A stretch of 64,000 nucleotides of DNA from Caenorhabditis elegans (Eukaryota; Nematoda; Chromadorea; Rhabditida; Rhabditidae), in assembly GCF_000002985.6 (NCBI RefSeq), contig NC_003281.10, positions 10,416,001 through 10,480,000 of the forward strand, read 5' to 3'. Positions 53,504 through 64,000 of this stretch are shown here, one piece after another (positions within the stretch are counted from its first letter, which is position 1; every line of letters begins with the position of its first letter). The notes below the pieces were generated by a model. The model saw only the letters and a list, made by a program, of their open reading frames with translations, searched no databases and was not told the DNA's origin. The translations under genes and the position numbers were made by a program.

Positions 53504-55237
53504 ACTGATTCTGACCACGAAATCGATTGAAACTGTGTAGCTAATAGAGAAATGTAGCTTTTCGAAATATTGAAATAAATTTAATTATTTATTCAATCCT
53601 TTTATGTATTGGTTTTTTGTTATTCACATTTTAAAATATTTTTTATTTTTCACGGCCGTTGTTCACCGATCATATGATTACGGTGAAAATTCTAAAACTA
53701 TTTATTTCCTATTTTATACCAAATAGTTGCAACATATTCTGATAAATCATGTAAGTCTTGTAAGAATACAAAATGTTCTTAGATTTAATTAATGTTGTTT
53801 TTTCTTGTTATTCCAGGTACAGTATCTTTTTAAAGGCGCACGAACTAATAAGTTTACCGAGTCCCGCCAAGAACTGTTTCGAGTTTTACAGCGATTTTTG
53901 TTCATTTTTTTTCAGTTTTTGTCTATTTATTTGTGAAAGAATAATTTCTCCTCTTTTCCGCAATAGAAATATAAAAAATGATTACAGTTTTATGGGCTCC
54001 TGTTTAAAAAACCTAGTTCTACAGTACTTCGATTATTACTTCCACTAATTAAAATTTCCTTTGGGCATCGCCAGGATCGATGTACAGTTAAAAATCTGTT
54101 TTCCACCTGTTGTTTTATCGAATTCTTTTTTTACTTTTTTTTCTGCATAAAATGCATGTTTTCTCCAGTTTTTCTCGAATGAAAACGCGTTTTTCAACTT
54201 TAAACTATTAAAAATTCGCTTTCGTGTATTTTGCACATCGAAACACCTAAAAAACAAACTTTGCTATTGTTAAAACCTTAGAAAACTCCGCCCGTTCATT
54301 GCACAGCCGCTAATCATTCCCTCCTGTGACCTTTCTTTTCCAGATCATCCCGCCATCTCAGCTGTCTTTTGTGCACTAACAGAACCATTGTACTCACCAG
54401 AATTTCTTTAAGAATCGATGAAGACACAAGATGAGGCGTCTCTAGCTTGTGTCGCGCAGTCTCCGTCTCCAAGGGTGTTTAGCTCACTGAAATGGGCTCT
54501 GAAAAATCAACTGAAATTCGCTTTTTTTCTGTTCTTGGAAATTCCTGAGTCCCGGGGAAAATGAAATAGTCTAAAATTATTATTATTTAGGTGTCTTTCA
54601 TCTGAAAATTTTCCAAAATTCACAGAGTTTTTGAAAATCTCCTGTTAAGAACAATTTAATTTATTTCCCCAGTATCACTTGAAAAGCTAGAATTATCGCT
54701 GGAACAATTTCCTTATGTATTTATTTAATTTCCCCTTTTCCCAGGCTAGCAAATTAGAAAATCTCCTATTTTCCCTCCAATTCCCAGTTAAATTTATCGA
54801 TTTGCGGTGAGAATCGCGTCCGAGGGCAATCGATTTACTGTCTTCCCGCGATTTTCAGCGCGTCTTCTTAATTTCCAGTCGGAGGCTCACTATCGAGTCA
54901 TTTCTAACGTCTGCTGGCTCACAAGTATCCCCATTCAGTGATGGCTCTGGATTTTCGTCTTTTTTTTCTATTCTTCCAGGATATCTATATTTCTCCCCCA
55001 ATTTTGCTCCAGTTTTCCAATTTTTTTGAAAACATCTATTTTTCCGGGATCTCATAAATTTTCTCAATTTCAAGCCCATTATTTCCACCTTCGGTGACTT
55101 TTTCCCAACACATGATGATTTTGGATTGGAGCGCGTTTGCGTTTGGGCCCTTGTTTCCTCGTTCCTCTGTTTCTTGCGAAATTGACAAATCCCTTGATTT
55201 TAATCGACAATTATTTTTTAAAAATGTGTTTTTCAGT
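53504..55237. promoter_or_regulatory. Divergent spacer between the kinase and cul-1
   Basis: About 1.7 kb. Contains a short dispersed-repeat piece at 53815-53870 (TTTTTAAAGGCGCACG). A GC-richer stretch is at 54280-54480, which may hold the cul-1 promoter. The cul-1 ATG is preceded by an acceptor (GTTTTTCAG) at 55236, so the 5' end is probably trans-spliced. No coding exon is supported. Confidence 0.45.
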
Positions 55238-58200
55238 ATGACAAATAGCGAACCGAGAAGAATGACGTGTGATTCCGAGGTGGTTTGGAAGAAATTACAA
55301 GATGGACTTGATGTAGCGTATCGCAGAGAAAATATGGCGCCAAAAGACTATATGACTCTTTACACGTAAGATTTCCCCCCGAAATTCCACAGAAACTCAA
55401 TAAAATCTTTAATTTTCAGAAGCGTCTATGACTACTGCACATCGATAACATTGTCCACAAGCCGCCGAGACGGCGAAGACGGTCGAGCAGAATCTTCAAC
55501 TCCAGCACGAACCGCTGGCGCGGATTTTGTCGGTCACGAGATGTACCAGCGTGTTGAGGAATATGTAAAAGCGTACGTAATCGCTGTTTGTGAAAAGGGC
55601 GCCGAGTTGTCGGGCGAGGATCTTCTGAAATACTACACAACTGAATGGGAGAACTTCCGAATCTCGTCGAAGGTGATGGATGGTATTTTTGCCTACCTCA
55701 ATCGTCATTGGATCAGACGTGAGCTCGACGAGGGCCATGAGAACATTTACATGGTTTATACACTTGCGTTGGTCGTCTGGAAGCGTAACTTGTTCAATGA
55801 TCTTAAGGATAAGGTGATTGATGCGATGCTCGAGCTGATTCGTTCCGAGAGAACCGGATCCATGATCAACAGCCGATACATTTCTGGAGTTGTCGAGTGT
55901 CTTGTGGAGTTGGGTGTTGACGATTCGGAGACCGATGCGAAGAAGGACGCGGAGACCAAGAAGCTGGCCGTTTACAAGGAATTCTTCGAAGTCAAGTTTT
56001 TGGAGGCGACCCGCGGATTTTATACCCAAGAGGCGGCAAATTTCCTGAGCAACGGAGGAAATGTGACAGATTACATGATTAAAGTGGAGACAAGACTTAA
56101 TCAAGAGGATGATCGCTGTCAACTCTACCTGAATTCTTCCACAAAAACTCCACTTGCAACTTGCTGTGAATCTGTGCTCATCTCTAATCAGCTTGACTTC
56201 CTCCAGAGACACTTCGGTGGTCTTCTTGTCGATAAACGAGACGATGACCTTTCCAGAATGTTCAAGCTTTGCGATAGAGTGCCGAATGGACTCGACGAGC
56301 TCAGAAAATCCCTGGAGAATCACATCGCAAAGGAGGGTCACCAGGCGTTGGAAAGAGTTGCTATGGAGGCGGCAACCGACGCGAAACTCTACGTGAAGAC
56401 GCTTCTGGAGGTTCATGAACGTTATCAAAGCCTTGTCAATCGATCATTCAAAAATGAGCCAGGATTCATGCAATCACTCGATAAGGCGGCGACTTCTTTT
56501 ATCAATAATAATGCCGTCACTAAACGTGCCCCGCCACAGGCTCAGTTGACAAAGTCCGCGGAGCTTCTTGCCAGATATTGTGATCAACTGCTCAGAAAAA
56601 GCTCGAAGATGCCCGATGAGGCGGAGCTCGAGGAGTTGCAGACGAAGATTGTAGGTTTTTCTCGCTTTTTTTTTTCTCAAAATGGCGTAATTTCCAGCTA
56701 AAATTTGAAATTTAACCAACTTTTTGCATATTTTGGTTGTTTATTTCGTTGATTGAGGAACATTTTCGATCGATGAGTGCACACTGCGAAACTGATAAGT
56801 TGGCTAAATTTGAGATTTTCGCTGAAAAAAAAAAACAGATTCCTCTCCTTTTTTTCATATCGTTTTTCATACCGATTTTTTCATATCGATTCATATCGAG
56901 GCTTCTCAAAATTTCGAAAAATACGGCAATTTTCCCAACTTTTCAATTATTTACCTTTTTCTGACGTTTAAATGTGGCTATAAATCGACCTAAATCAACG
57001 AAAAACGCCAGTAATCAATTAAAAATCAATTTCCGACATACGGGAAAATTTGAGGTTTTATCTAAAATTGCCATATTAAAGGATTAAAAGATTTAAAATA
57101 TTTCAAACCTCCATAGAAATGAAAACCCAATTTCTAAAAAGTTAGCTCAAAATTCTAAAATTTCTATTCCAGATGGTTGTGTTCAAGTACATTGACGATA
57201 AGGATGTATTCTCCAAATTCTACACGAAAATGTTCAGCAAACGACTTATCAGTGAACTCTCAGCAAGTGATGAAGCCGAGGCTAACTTTATCACGAAGCT
57301 CAAGAGTATGTGCGGGTACGAGTATACCGCCCGTCTCTCGAAAATGGTCAACGATACTCAAGTCAGCAAGGATTTAACCGCGGATTTCAAGGAAAAGAAA
57401 GCGGATATGCTCGGCCAGAAATCCGTTGAATTCAATGTTCTCGTGCTCAGTTCGGGCTCATGGCCGACTTTCCCAACGACACCAATAACTCTTCCACAGC
57501 AGCTGTCGAAGACTATTGAGATCTTTGGACAATTCTACAATGAGAAGTTCAATGGACGTCGGCTCACGTGGGTTTACTCGCAGAGTCGTGGAGAGATCAC
57601 TTCTACAGCTTTTCCCAAGAAATATGTGTTTACTGTAAGTTTAAACGTGGAATTTCTATCTAAAAATATTTTTTAAAAATCCGGAAGAAAATGCCTGAAA
57701 AAAGTCCAAAATTTTACTATCTGCCACCCAGCTAAAATTTGAATTTTCACTTGGATTTTATCGAATAACAGCTAAAAACCTAAAATTTTCCAGGCCACAA
57801 CTGCTCAAATGTGCACAATGCTTTTGTTCAACGAACAGGACTCGTACACTGTCGAACAAATCGCCGCTGCCACAAAAATGGACGAAAAGTCAGCACCAGC
57901 CATTGTCGGCTCTCTCATCAAAAATCTTGTGCTCAAAGCGGACACAGAACTCCAAAAAGAGGATGAAGTACCGATGACGGCGACCGTAAGCCTCAACAAA
58001 GCCTACATGAACAAGAAAGTTCGTGTCGATTTGTCAAAATTCACGATGAAGCAGGACGCCGTGCGTGATACGGAAAATGTGCAGAAAAATGTTGAGGAGG
58101 ATCGGAAGAGCGTGATTAGTGTAAGTTTTTGATGAGAAATCGGCGGTTTTGGAGAGAAAAATTCAATAATTTCAGGCTTGCATCGTAAGAATCATGAAAA

Positions 58201-58884
58201 CTCGCAAACGTGTACAGCATCAGCAGCTTATGACAGAGGTTCGTTTGGAAATTTCAAATTTTCGAAAAAAATCGATAAAATCTACGTGGAAATTTAATTT
58301 TAATGAACTTTCGAAAAAAATCTGATTATGGAAAAACGAGTTTTTCATAATTTGTTGATAAAATCTACGTGGAAATTCAAATTTTCTATACATTTTCGTA
58401 AAAAAAACGCGTCGAAATTCGAATTTCTTATGAAATTTCGATAAAATTCTCTTGGAAATTCAATTTTCAAAAAAAAAGTTCACCTGAAATTGGTAGAAAC
58501 TCTGTAAAAATTGAAAAAAAAATCTTCAAAATTTTCGAGCTTTCGTAGTGCATTTTCAACACAAAATTCTGAAGAAATAAATTAAAACCCCTAAAATAAA
58601 AGATGATATCCACGTGGAAAATCAAGTTTTCCATGAAATTTGAAAAAAAAAAATCACCGGAAAAATCGAATTTTCTTTGAAATTTTAAAAAACTCCACTT
58701 GGAAATTCAAAGAAAAAACATCTAAAACCCTCTAAATATGATATTTTTGCAGGTGATCACACAACTTTCCGGTCGATTCAAGCCAAAGGTTGAAATGATC
58801 AAGAGATGCATTGGATCACTCATCGAAAAGGAATATATGCTCCGTACAGAAGGACAAAAAGATCTCTATGAGTACCTCGCCTAA
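55238..58884 (+). CDS. cul-1: Cullin CUL-1, scaffold of SCF ubiquitin ligases (6 exons, 780 aa)
   Basis: Scaffold that joins SKP1/F-box substrate receptors at its N-terminus to the RBX1 RING protein at its C-terminus; required for cell-cycle exit in the worm. Exons: 55238-55365, 55420-56650, 57173-57634, 57794-58120, 58176-58238, 58753-58884; 2343 nt in frame. Cullin repeats fill residues 20-400. The cullin homology domain includes [24 protein letters not shown]. The C-terminal winged-helix/Nedd8 domain carries IVRIMKTRK with the neddylated lysine near K724, and the protein ends in the family tail EKEYMLR...YEYLA. The length matches the cullin 1 family. The ATG follows TTTTTCAG by one base, so it is probably trans-spliced. 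Confidence 0.95.
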
Positions 58885-59987
58885 TTCATTTCATTTTAAA
58901 TATTCTATTTTCTCTTTTAAAAACTATTTTTCCCCTTTACTTTTTTCGCCCAGTTTTATTCTCCACCCTCTTCTTCCCTTCATATCCGTGTTTTTGAAAA
59001 CTTCAACACCATCTGTATTCTATTACTTATTCTCCTCTCCAAGTCCCTCCTTATTCGATTGTTCTTCTTTACAGAAGCGGGTCCTGGCTTCATTTTGCGC
59101 TCTCTGGTAAATGGTCCTGGGTTTTGTAAATCGTTTGTGTGTAGAATATTCGAAAAACCGTATACTCGGTAAACCTTTTTGATTTTTTTTCGTCTTTTTT
59201 CGGAAAAATTAAAAAAAAATTCAACTTCCAAGTGAATTTTTCAGTTTTTTCAAGGCCAAATGCAAAAAGGTGAGTAGTCACTTGAACCACAGACAACAAA
59301 AAAATCGATGACGAATTATTACAACAAGACAATTTGGATGAGACACTACTGCTGCTCTGACCCCTCCGTCTGTTCACCAGATGCACTTTTTCCCACTGCT
59401 CTGAGTCTTCACACTAATGCTTTGCTCAGTCTTCTCTGTTTATAGACTACTATTTGAAGGCTAACTTTCCACGTTGCGTTGACCGGGAAATTTGAATTTT
59501 CAGTTGTTTTTTATTACACAGTCGCGAAATTTTCCGTACCCGGTCTCGACGTGACAAATTTTTGCTAAATGTGAAAAGGTGTGCGCCTTTAAAGAGTACT
59601 GTAATTTCAAATTTTCGTTTTTGTGTAATTTTCTTCGATTTTTTTAAAAAGTTTTACTTTAAACATTTGTTTATTTCAAAAATATAACAGTAAACGTACA
59701 TAAATTTCAGCAAAAATTGTGAGAAAAACTTTGAAATATCGATTAAAATTTCGCTGAAACGAAAGTTTGATATTACAGTACTCTTTAAAGGCACACATCC
59801 TTTTGCGTTTAACGAAAATTGTCGTTTCAAGACCGGGATATCTTATTTTTTGGCGTAAAAATCGCAATTAGAAATTCCAATCTTCACTGTATAATGGAAA
59901 CTTTAAAAAATTCTACTATTCTAATATTTTTTAGAACTTTTTTGAAAAAAATCGATAAAAAGTTTCCAGAATCCCTTCACAAAATAT
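58885..59987. other. cul-1 3' UTR and spacer with a full dispersed palindrome
   Basis: T/C-rich 3' UTR, then at 59525-59852 a two-sided dispersed element. The next gene starts on the same strand at 59988, about 1.1 kb downstream. No coding exon is supported. Confidence 0.55.
59525..59852. repeat. Dispersed GTCTCG / GCGCCTTTAAAG element, full palindrome
   Basis: TACCCGGTCTCGACGTGACA, then GTGCGCCTTTAAAGAGTACT at the left; TACAGTACTCTTTAAAGGCA and TTGTCGTTTCAAGACCGGGA at the right. The separation is about 160 bp. It lies between cul-1 and the next gene. Confidence 0.75.
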
Positions 59988-62900
59988 ATGACCGAATTTC
60001 TACACTGCTTATTACTCTTCCACGTGTTTCTGAGCTCGTGGGCTCTATTTCCGGGAGCTGAGCCAGATGAGGGAGACGTTCGGCACATTTATCCGCCGGT
60101 GTATATAGGGGTTGGGCTCGGTGAGCACGCCCACGCAATTCCATACTTTTTGGGTTGGCTGGAGAATTTGGATTATCCAAAGGATAGGATTAAAGTGGAA
60201 ATTTTCATTTTAAGCAAGGAAGATGCGACGATTCATCAGGTTAAATGGTTGGTTTAAAGGCGCATAACTTGCAAACCACAGGAACATGGATTAAGCTTAG
60301 TCTTAGGTTTAGGCGTAGGCGTAGGCTTAGGCTCAGGCTTTGGCTTAGGCTTAGGCTTATGCCCATGCGTAGGCTTAGGCGCAGGTTTAGGCTTGGCGTC
60401 AGTGGCGAGCGTTAGCTGACGCTATTTAGGCTTGGGTTTATAGCGTTTTTTCATTTTTCAAAGGGTTCCCGTTGGCCGATCAAAGCGAAATTTAACAGAG
60501 AGTCGTATAGGCCACCAAGAAGCTTAAGTCTGAAGTTTCAAATTGATTCCATCAATTAGGCTTAGGCTTGGGCTTGGGCTTTGGCTTAGGCTTAGGCTTA
60601 TGCTTATTCGTAGGCTTAGGCTTAGGTATAGACATAGACTTAGGCTTAGCCTTAGGCTTAAGATTCGGCTTAGGCTTACGCTTAAGCTTAGGCTTAGTCT
60701 TAGGATTTTGCTTAGGGTTAGGCTTAGGCTAAGGTTTAGGCTTAGGCATAAGATCAGGCTTAGGCTCAGGCGTACGCTTAGGCTTAGGTTTACGCTTAGG
60801 CTCCTTAACTTCGTGCTCCTGCAACTTTTTGAAAAAACTGCTGAAAAAAAATGGCAACGAACAAATTGTAGCATGGAAAATATTTTGTCAGATAATTTTC
60901 CAAAAAACGTAGTTTTCAGGTGGCTAGACTCTACAAAACAATACTTCAAATCTGTCAAAATAATCGAAGAATCAGAAAATTGGCTGGAAAGCGGATTGAG
61001 GAATGCGAGACTTCAAAAAGTTGAACGTTGTCTTCTTATTTCAGGAGATACAGTTCCAACTGAGATGAATTTGATTCAGGTGAGAAATAGGTAACAAATT
61101 AGATTTGCGCGTCAAATATGGTGCATCGTTTGACGGAATTTGCTAAGAAAAACTCAAGTGATGGTGCATTGAAGATGGCTTCAGCACATATTTTAGTTGT
61201 GGACTAAATGCACCATATTTGACGCATCTCCAACAATTTTCAAAGTCTAAATTATAGTTAGTCTGTATACATATATCTAGTTTTGACAAGTCTAAATTAA
61301 AAATTGGAAAGTTTCAGATTTAAAAAAAATCGAATATATATTTTTTTAAATCCAGTTCCAAAAGTTTCAGTTTCTATTCAACGAAAAAACCCACGTGGCA
61401 GTATCCCCACTTTTCCAATCAATAGATGGATCCTCCAACATCGATGAACCTTCTGAAACCCTCATAAATCAAAATAATGTTCGCGAAGAAATTCTGTCAT
61501 TTTCACTTCCATTGGCAATTGATTTGACAACTATTGATTCATCTTATCTAACATTTGATAAGGATAATCTTCCAAATTATGAAGGTGCCGATGATCCGTC
61601 GGAAGTTTTTGTGGTGTCTGCCAAGAATATGGGTATACAGTTATGGGCTGACAATCAAGTCAATTATGGATTTTTTGTGAATCCGGAGAAGGATATTGAA
61701 GAGAGAAGAAGCACGATTCGATATCAAATTGCGGATTTTTTAGCCGATGAGCGGCCACTTCCATTTGTTTCCAGAAGTGTGAGACCATGGCAATCAGAAG
61801 CCACGAAGCAGGGTGTTGATAAGTGAGTATATCATATTTGACGTGGAAAATTTGAAAGTTAGAAGAACATATGATTAGAAACATTTATTTTTGCGGCTTT
61901 GCCACCAATACTTAACGAGACCCAAACTATTAATTTTTCAAAAGTATTAATTAACATACTAGTGTGTTGCACCAAGGCGATGTGTGAAACCATCAATACC
62001 TATGCACCATATTCAACTTATCAATTTGATCTACCTAAAAGTAATCTTTTTTACAGAATCTACTTGGTAAACCTGAAACGCCGACAGGAACGTCTCAACA
62101 GAATGCAGAAAATCTTTGATATTCTTGGAATCGAATATTCTCTTCTAGAAGCTACCGATGGACAAAAGCTTGATGAGCTGCCGGAAGAGCTAAAAAATTA
62201 TCAGATACTGGAAGGATACCTAGACCCAATTAGTAAAAGGCCCATGAAAAATGGAGAAATTGGATGCTTTTTGAGCCATTACAGGTGGGAGAGAACAACT
62301 TATGTAACAATTGAAAATGTCAAAAAATGCTTTAAAGTTTTAAAATTTTTAATCGATGCACTATGTTTTGTGTTCATGAAACACGAACTATTTTAAATAA
62401 TGTTTTTTTGGAACATTGTCAAAAAAAGATAAATAACTGGGAAAAACCAGAAATGCGACGAAATTTTGAAATATTTAAATCAAGAGCTATGTTTAATAGG
62501 ACAAATTCTACACTACTTTTTTGACTCCAAACAATTTTTTCGTAAAATATAGTATACATTTTGGCCTAGTCTCGGAATTCCAACTTTTGTACTCGATGCA
62601 CCATTTTCTTCTCAAAATTATGTACTTTTTTGGAAAAAAGGCATTTTCTGCATTGTCATGAAAAGTTGAAAAGTAAAAATGAACAAAACTGATTAAAACA
62701 AAAAAACCATCGAAATTTTCTTCCAGAGTATGGCAAGACGTCGTTCAACACAACTACGAGAAAGTGATAGTTTTCGAGGATGATCTCCGATTTTCACACG
62801 ACGGTTTGACCAGAATTCGGGAGGTTCTTCAAGATCTAGACGCTTCACATAAGCCGTGGGATTTGATTTATTTGGGACGGAAAAAGCAATCTGAAAATGA

Positions 62901-63444
62901 AGAATTATGGATTTCACAGCACAGACATTTATCGTCTGTTGAGTATTCATATTGGACACTAGGTTACATGTTATCTCTCAATGGAGCGCGGAAGCTTCTG
63001 AGACCGAATCCGTTGAAGAAGATGGTTCCAGTTGATGAATACTTGCCGATTATGTTTAATAAACATCCAAATAAGGTAAGCCTGAAAATTTGCGCAAGAA
63101 TATAAACACTTTAATGACTTTCGATAATATTTGGAAAATCCAAATATATTTTGAAAAACCGATAACATATGGAAAAGTCATACCTACATACCTACATACC
63201 TACATACCTACAGACCTGCATGTCTACATACCTACATACCTACATACCTACATACCTGCCTACCTACCTACATACCTATTGTTTTCAGGATTGGTCGTTA
63301 CACTTCGAGCCCCTCGACGTTGAAGCTTTCACCCTTTACCCATTAGTCGTATTCCCTCAAAAATACACAAATGAGCCTGGTTACGTGTCCGACACTGAAG
63401 ATTCCGTCATTGTGACACCGAAACCTAAAAGCGAGGAATTGTGA
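59988..63444 (+). CDS. Procollagen galactosyltransferase-like protein (GLT25D/COLGALT), 6 exons, 534 aa
   Basis: Predicted ER-lumen enzyme of the GLT25D (COLGALT) family, which transfers galactose onto hydroxylysine in collagens. Exons: 59988-60247, 60920-61079, 61371-61822, 62057-62284, 62727-63075, 63289-63444; 1605 nt in frame. An N-terminal hydrophobic signal ([18 protein letters not shown]) is followed by the family opening region ([16 protein letters not shown]). The second half holds the GT25 domain: [25 protein letters not shown], acidic metal-binding motif EDD at about 384-386 (VFEDDLRF), then [16 protein letters not shown] and [16 protein letters not shown]. Length is somewhat below human COLGALT1 (about 620). 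I see no obvious C-terminal ER-retention signal; the protein ends KSEEL, which resembles a KDEL-type tail only loosely. Start ATG after a TTTCCAG acceptor. From memory this is D2045.9. Confidence 0.85.
60290..60830. repeat. Degenerate interstitial telomere-like TTAGGC array
   Basis: Long runs of TTAGGC/TAGGCTT and relatives (CGTAGGCTTAGG, TTAGGCTTAGG) in two blocks, about 60290-60410 and 60555-60815, separated by about 140 bp of ordinary sequence. TTAGGC is the nematode telomere repeat. It fills intron 1 of the galactosyltransferase-like gene. The open frames in this stretch are repeats, not proteins. Confidence 0.9.
61108..61226. repeat. Short palindrome in a galactosyltransferase-like intron
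   Basis: GCGCGTCAAATATGGTGCAT at one end and ATGCACCATATTTGACGCAT at the other, with ATGGTGCATTGAAG inside. The word GATGCACCAT also occurs near 21990 and 22044 and at 62596. Confidence 0.75.
63178..63280. repeat. Tandem CCTACATA tetranucleotide-type repeat
   Basis: About 24 imperfect units of TACC/TACA (as CCTACATACCTACATA), filling much of intron 5 of the galactosyltransferase-like gene up to 9 bases before its acceptor. Confidence 0.85.
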
Positions 63445-63584
63445 TTTTATTTAAATTTTGTTTAAATTCTATTTATTTCTTGTTATTCATCATTTTTGTG
63501 TGGGTGTCTTTCTCTTTCCCATCCAAAAATGTTCGGTTTTCTCGAAGTGGGTTTTATTCAGTTTTAAAAATGCGCGCATTTGTA

Positions 63585-63725
63585 CCGTGCGGGTCTCGCA
63601 ACGAAAACTTTAACAAGTAGAAAATATTCGGTATTTTCACGAATTATTGATAATTATTCCATCGATTTTTAAAATGAAAATTCGATATTTTCCAAGGACC
63701 TACTTAAACAATGCGTGCGCCTTTA
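63585..63725. repeat. Dispersed GTCTCG / GCGCCTTTAAAG element, partial
   Basis: GTGCGGGTCTCGCAACGAAA near the left and AATGCGTGCGCCTTTAAACT at the right. Lies 3' of the galactosyltransferase-like gene. Confidence 0.55.
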
Positions 63726-63883
63726 AACTTCTGTTGTTAACTACTTACCATTTTGTTTATTGAATAAAATTCCTTGAATTTTACAAAATTTTCAATTTAA
63801 CTTTCACTTAATTGTCCACCACGCTCAACTCAAAATACCTCTCAACATTTTTCAAGGAAAATCTCAAAAAATTGACCAAAAAT

Positions 63884-64000
63884 ATGAAAAAAGAGTGGCA
63901 GAGTATGGGATGTGTGACGTCAAAGGTACCGGATATTGTCGGCGAAGGATATCATCTCAAAGTTCGGAAAACTGTAGCAGTTGGCGGTTCGGCAAAGGTT
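63884..64000 (+). CDS. First exon of a further gene, cut by the window edge
   Basis: An open frame runs from the ATG at 63884 to the end of the window (39 codons), with a second in-frame ATG at 63905. Starting at the second, the product begins MGCVTSK, which fits an N-myristoylation and palmitoylation signal (Gly2, Cys3, Ser6). The following residues do not clearly identify a family. The upstream sequence is AT-rich without a strong acceptor, so the start is uncertain. Confidence 0.45.
   Translation, partial: MKKEWQSMGCVTSKVPDIVGEGYHLKVRKTVAVGGSAKV

Noticed and set aside
54855-55088. 77-codon minus-strand frame upstream of cul-1
   Set aside because: No acceptor or donor links it to the kinase gene, and no family resemblance is seen.
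60524-61094. Long Arg/Leu-rich and Leu/Ser-rich frames on both strands
   Set aside because: They are translations of the TTAGGC-type array. The real exon 2 of the galactosyltransferase-like gene starts only at 60920.

Overview
This window is nematode nuclear DNA and almost certainly comes from Caenorhabditis elegans. The organism is indicated by AT-rich, mostly short introns with TTTTCAG acceptors, by acceptor-like sites just upstream of start codons (trans-splicing), by closely spaced same-strand genes, by degenerate TTAGGC arrays (the nematode telomere unit) and by many small palindromic repeats. Four genes are recognised by name (ymel-1, prp-3, atx-2, cul-1). Their order is the one I remember for the M03C11-D2045 part of chromosome III; that placement is from memory and was not searched.

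Layout. 0.15-5.4 kb (+): ymel-1, a mitochondrial i-AAA protease, possibly downstream in an operon because a stop codon lies at 52-54. 5.8-20.0 kb (-): three genes in a row, a SMARCAD1/Fun30-type chromatin remodeller, prp-3 (U4/U6 snRNP) and an unrecognised 300-aa protein; the last two are about 230 bp apart. 20.0-20.8 kb: a divergent promoter region with two inverted arrays of a GAAAAGGGG unit. 20.8-21.6 kb (+): a small single-pass membrane protein rich in N-glycosylation sites. 22.2-26.4 kb (-): a protein with two SPK-like domains and a small acidic downstream ORF. 27.1-28.9 kb (+): a truncated, nearly identical copy of the 3' end of the ECM29-like gene. 29.8-35.1 kb (-): a ZYG-11-like leucine-rich-repeat locus that looks degenerate and carries transposon insertions. 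36.9-44.6 kb (-): the intact ECM29/ECPAS-like proteasome adaptor gene (17 exons, 1810 aa). 45.7-51.4 kb (+): atx-2. 52.1-53.5 kb (-): a TTBK/CK1-like kinase. 55.2-58.9 kb (+): cul-1. 60.0-63.4 kb (+): a procollagen galactosyltransferase-like protein (GLT25D/COLGALT). 63.9 kb to the end (+): the first exon of another gene.

Exon models were built by hand from GT/AG sites and checked by reading phase. The summed coding lengths are whole codons for ymel-1 (723 aa), prp-3 (618), the remodeller (989), the ECM29-like gene (1810), atx-2 (962), the kinase (351), cul-1 (780) and the galactosyltransferase-like gene (534). Exon edges may be off by a base or two.

Functionally these are mostly housekeeping genes: mitochondrial proteolysis, splicing, chromatin, proteasome and SCF ubiquitination, RNA-binding translational control, and collagen modification. 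The unusual material is the 27-39 kb segment: an inverted 1.8-kb duplication flanks about 8 kb of degenerate gene and nested palindromic transposons. A dispersed palindromic element (GTCTCGACACGA plus GCGCCTTTAAAG) sits in or near many of the genes.
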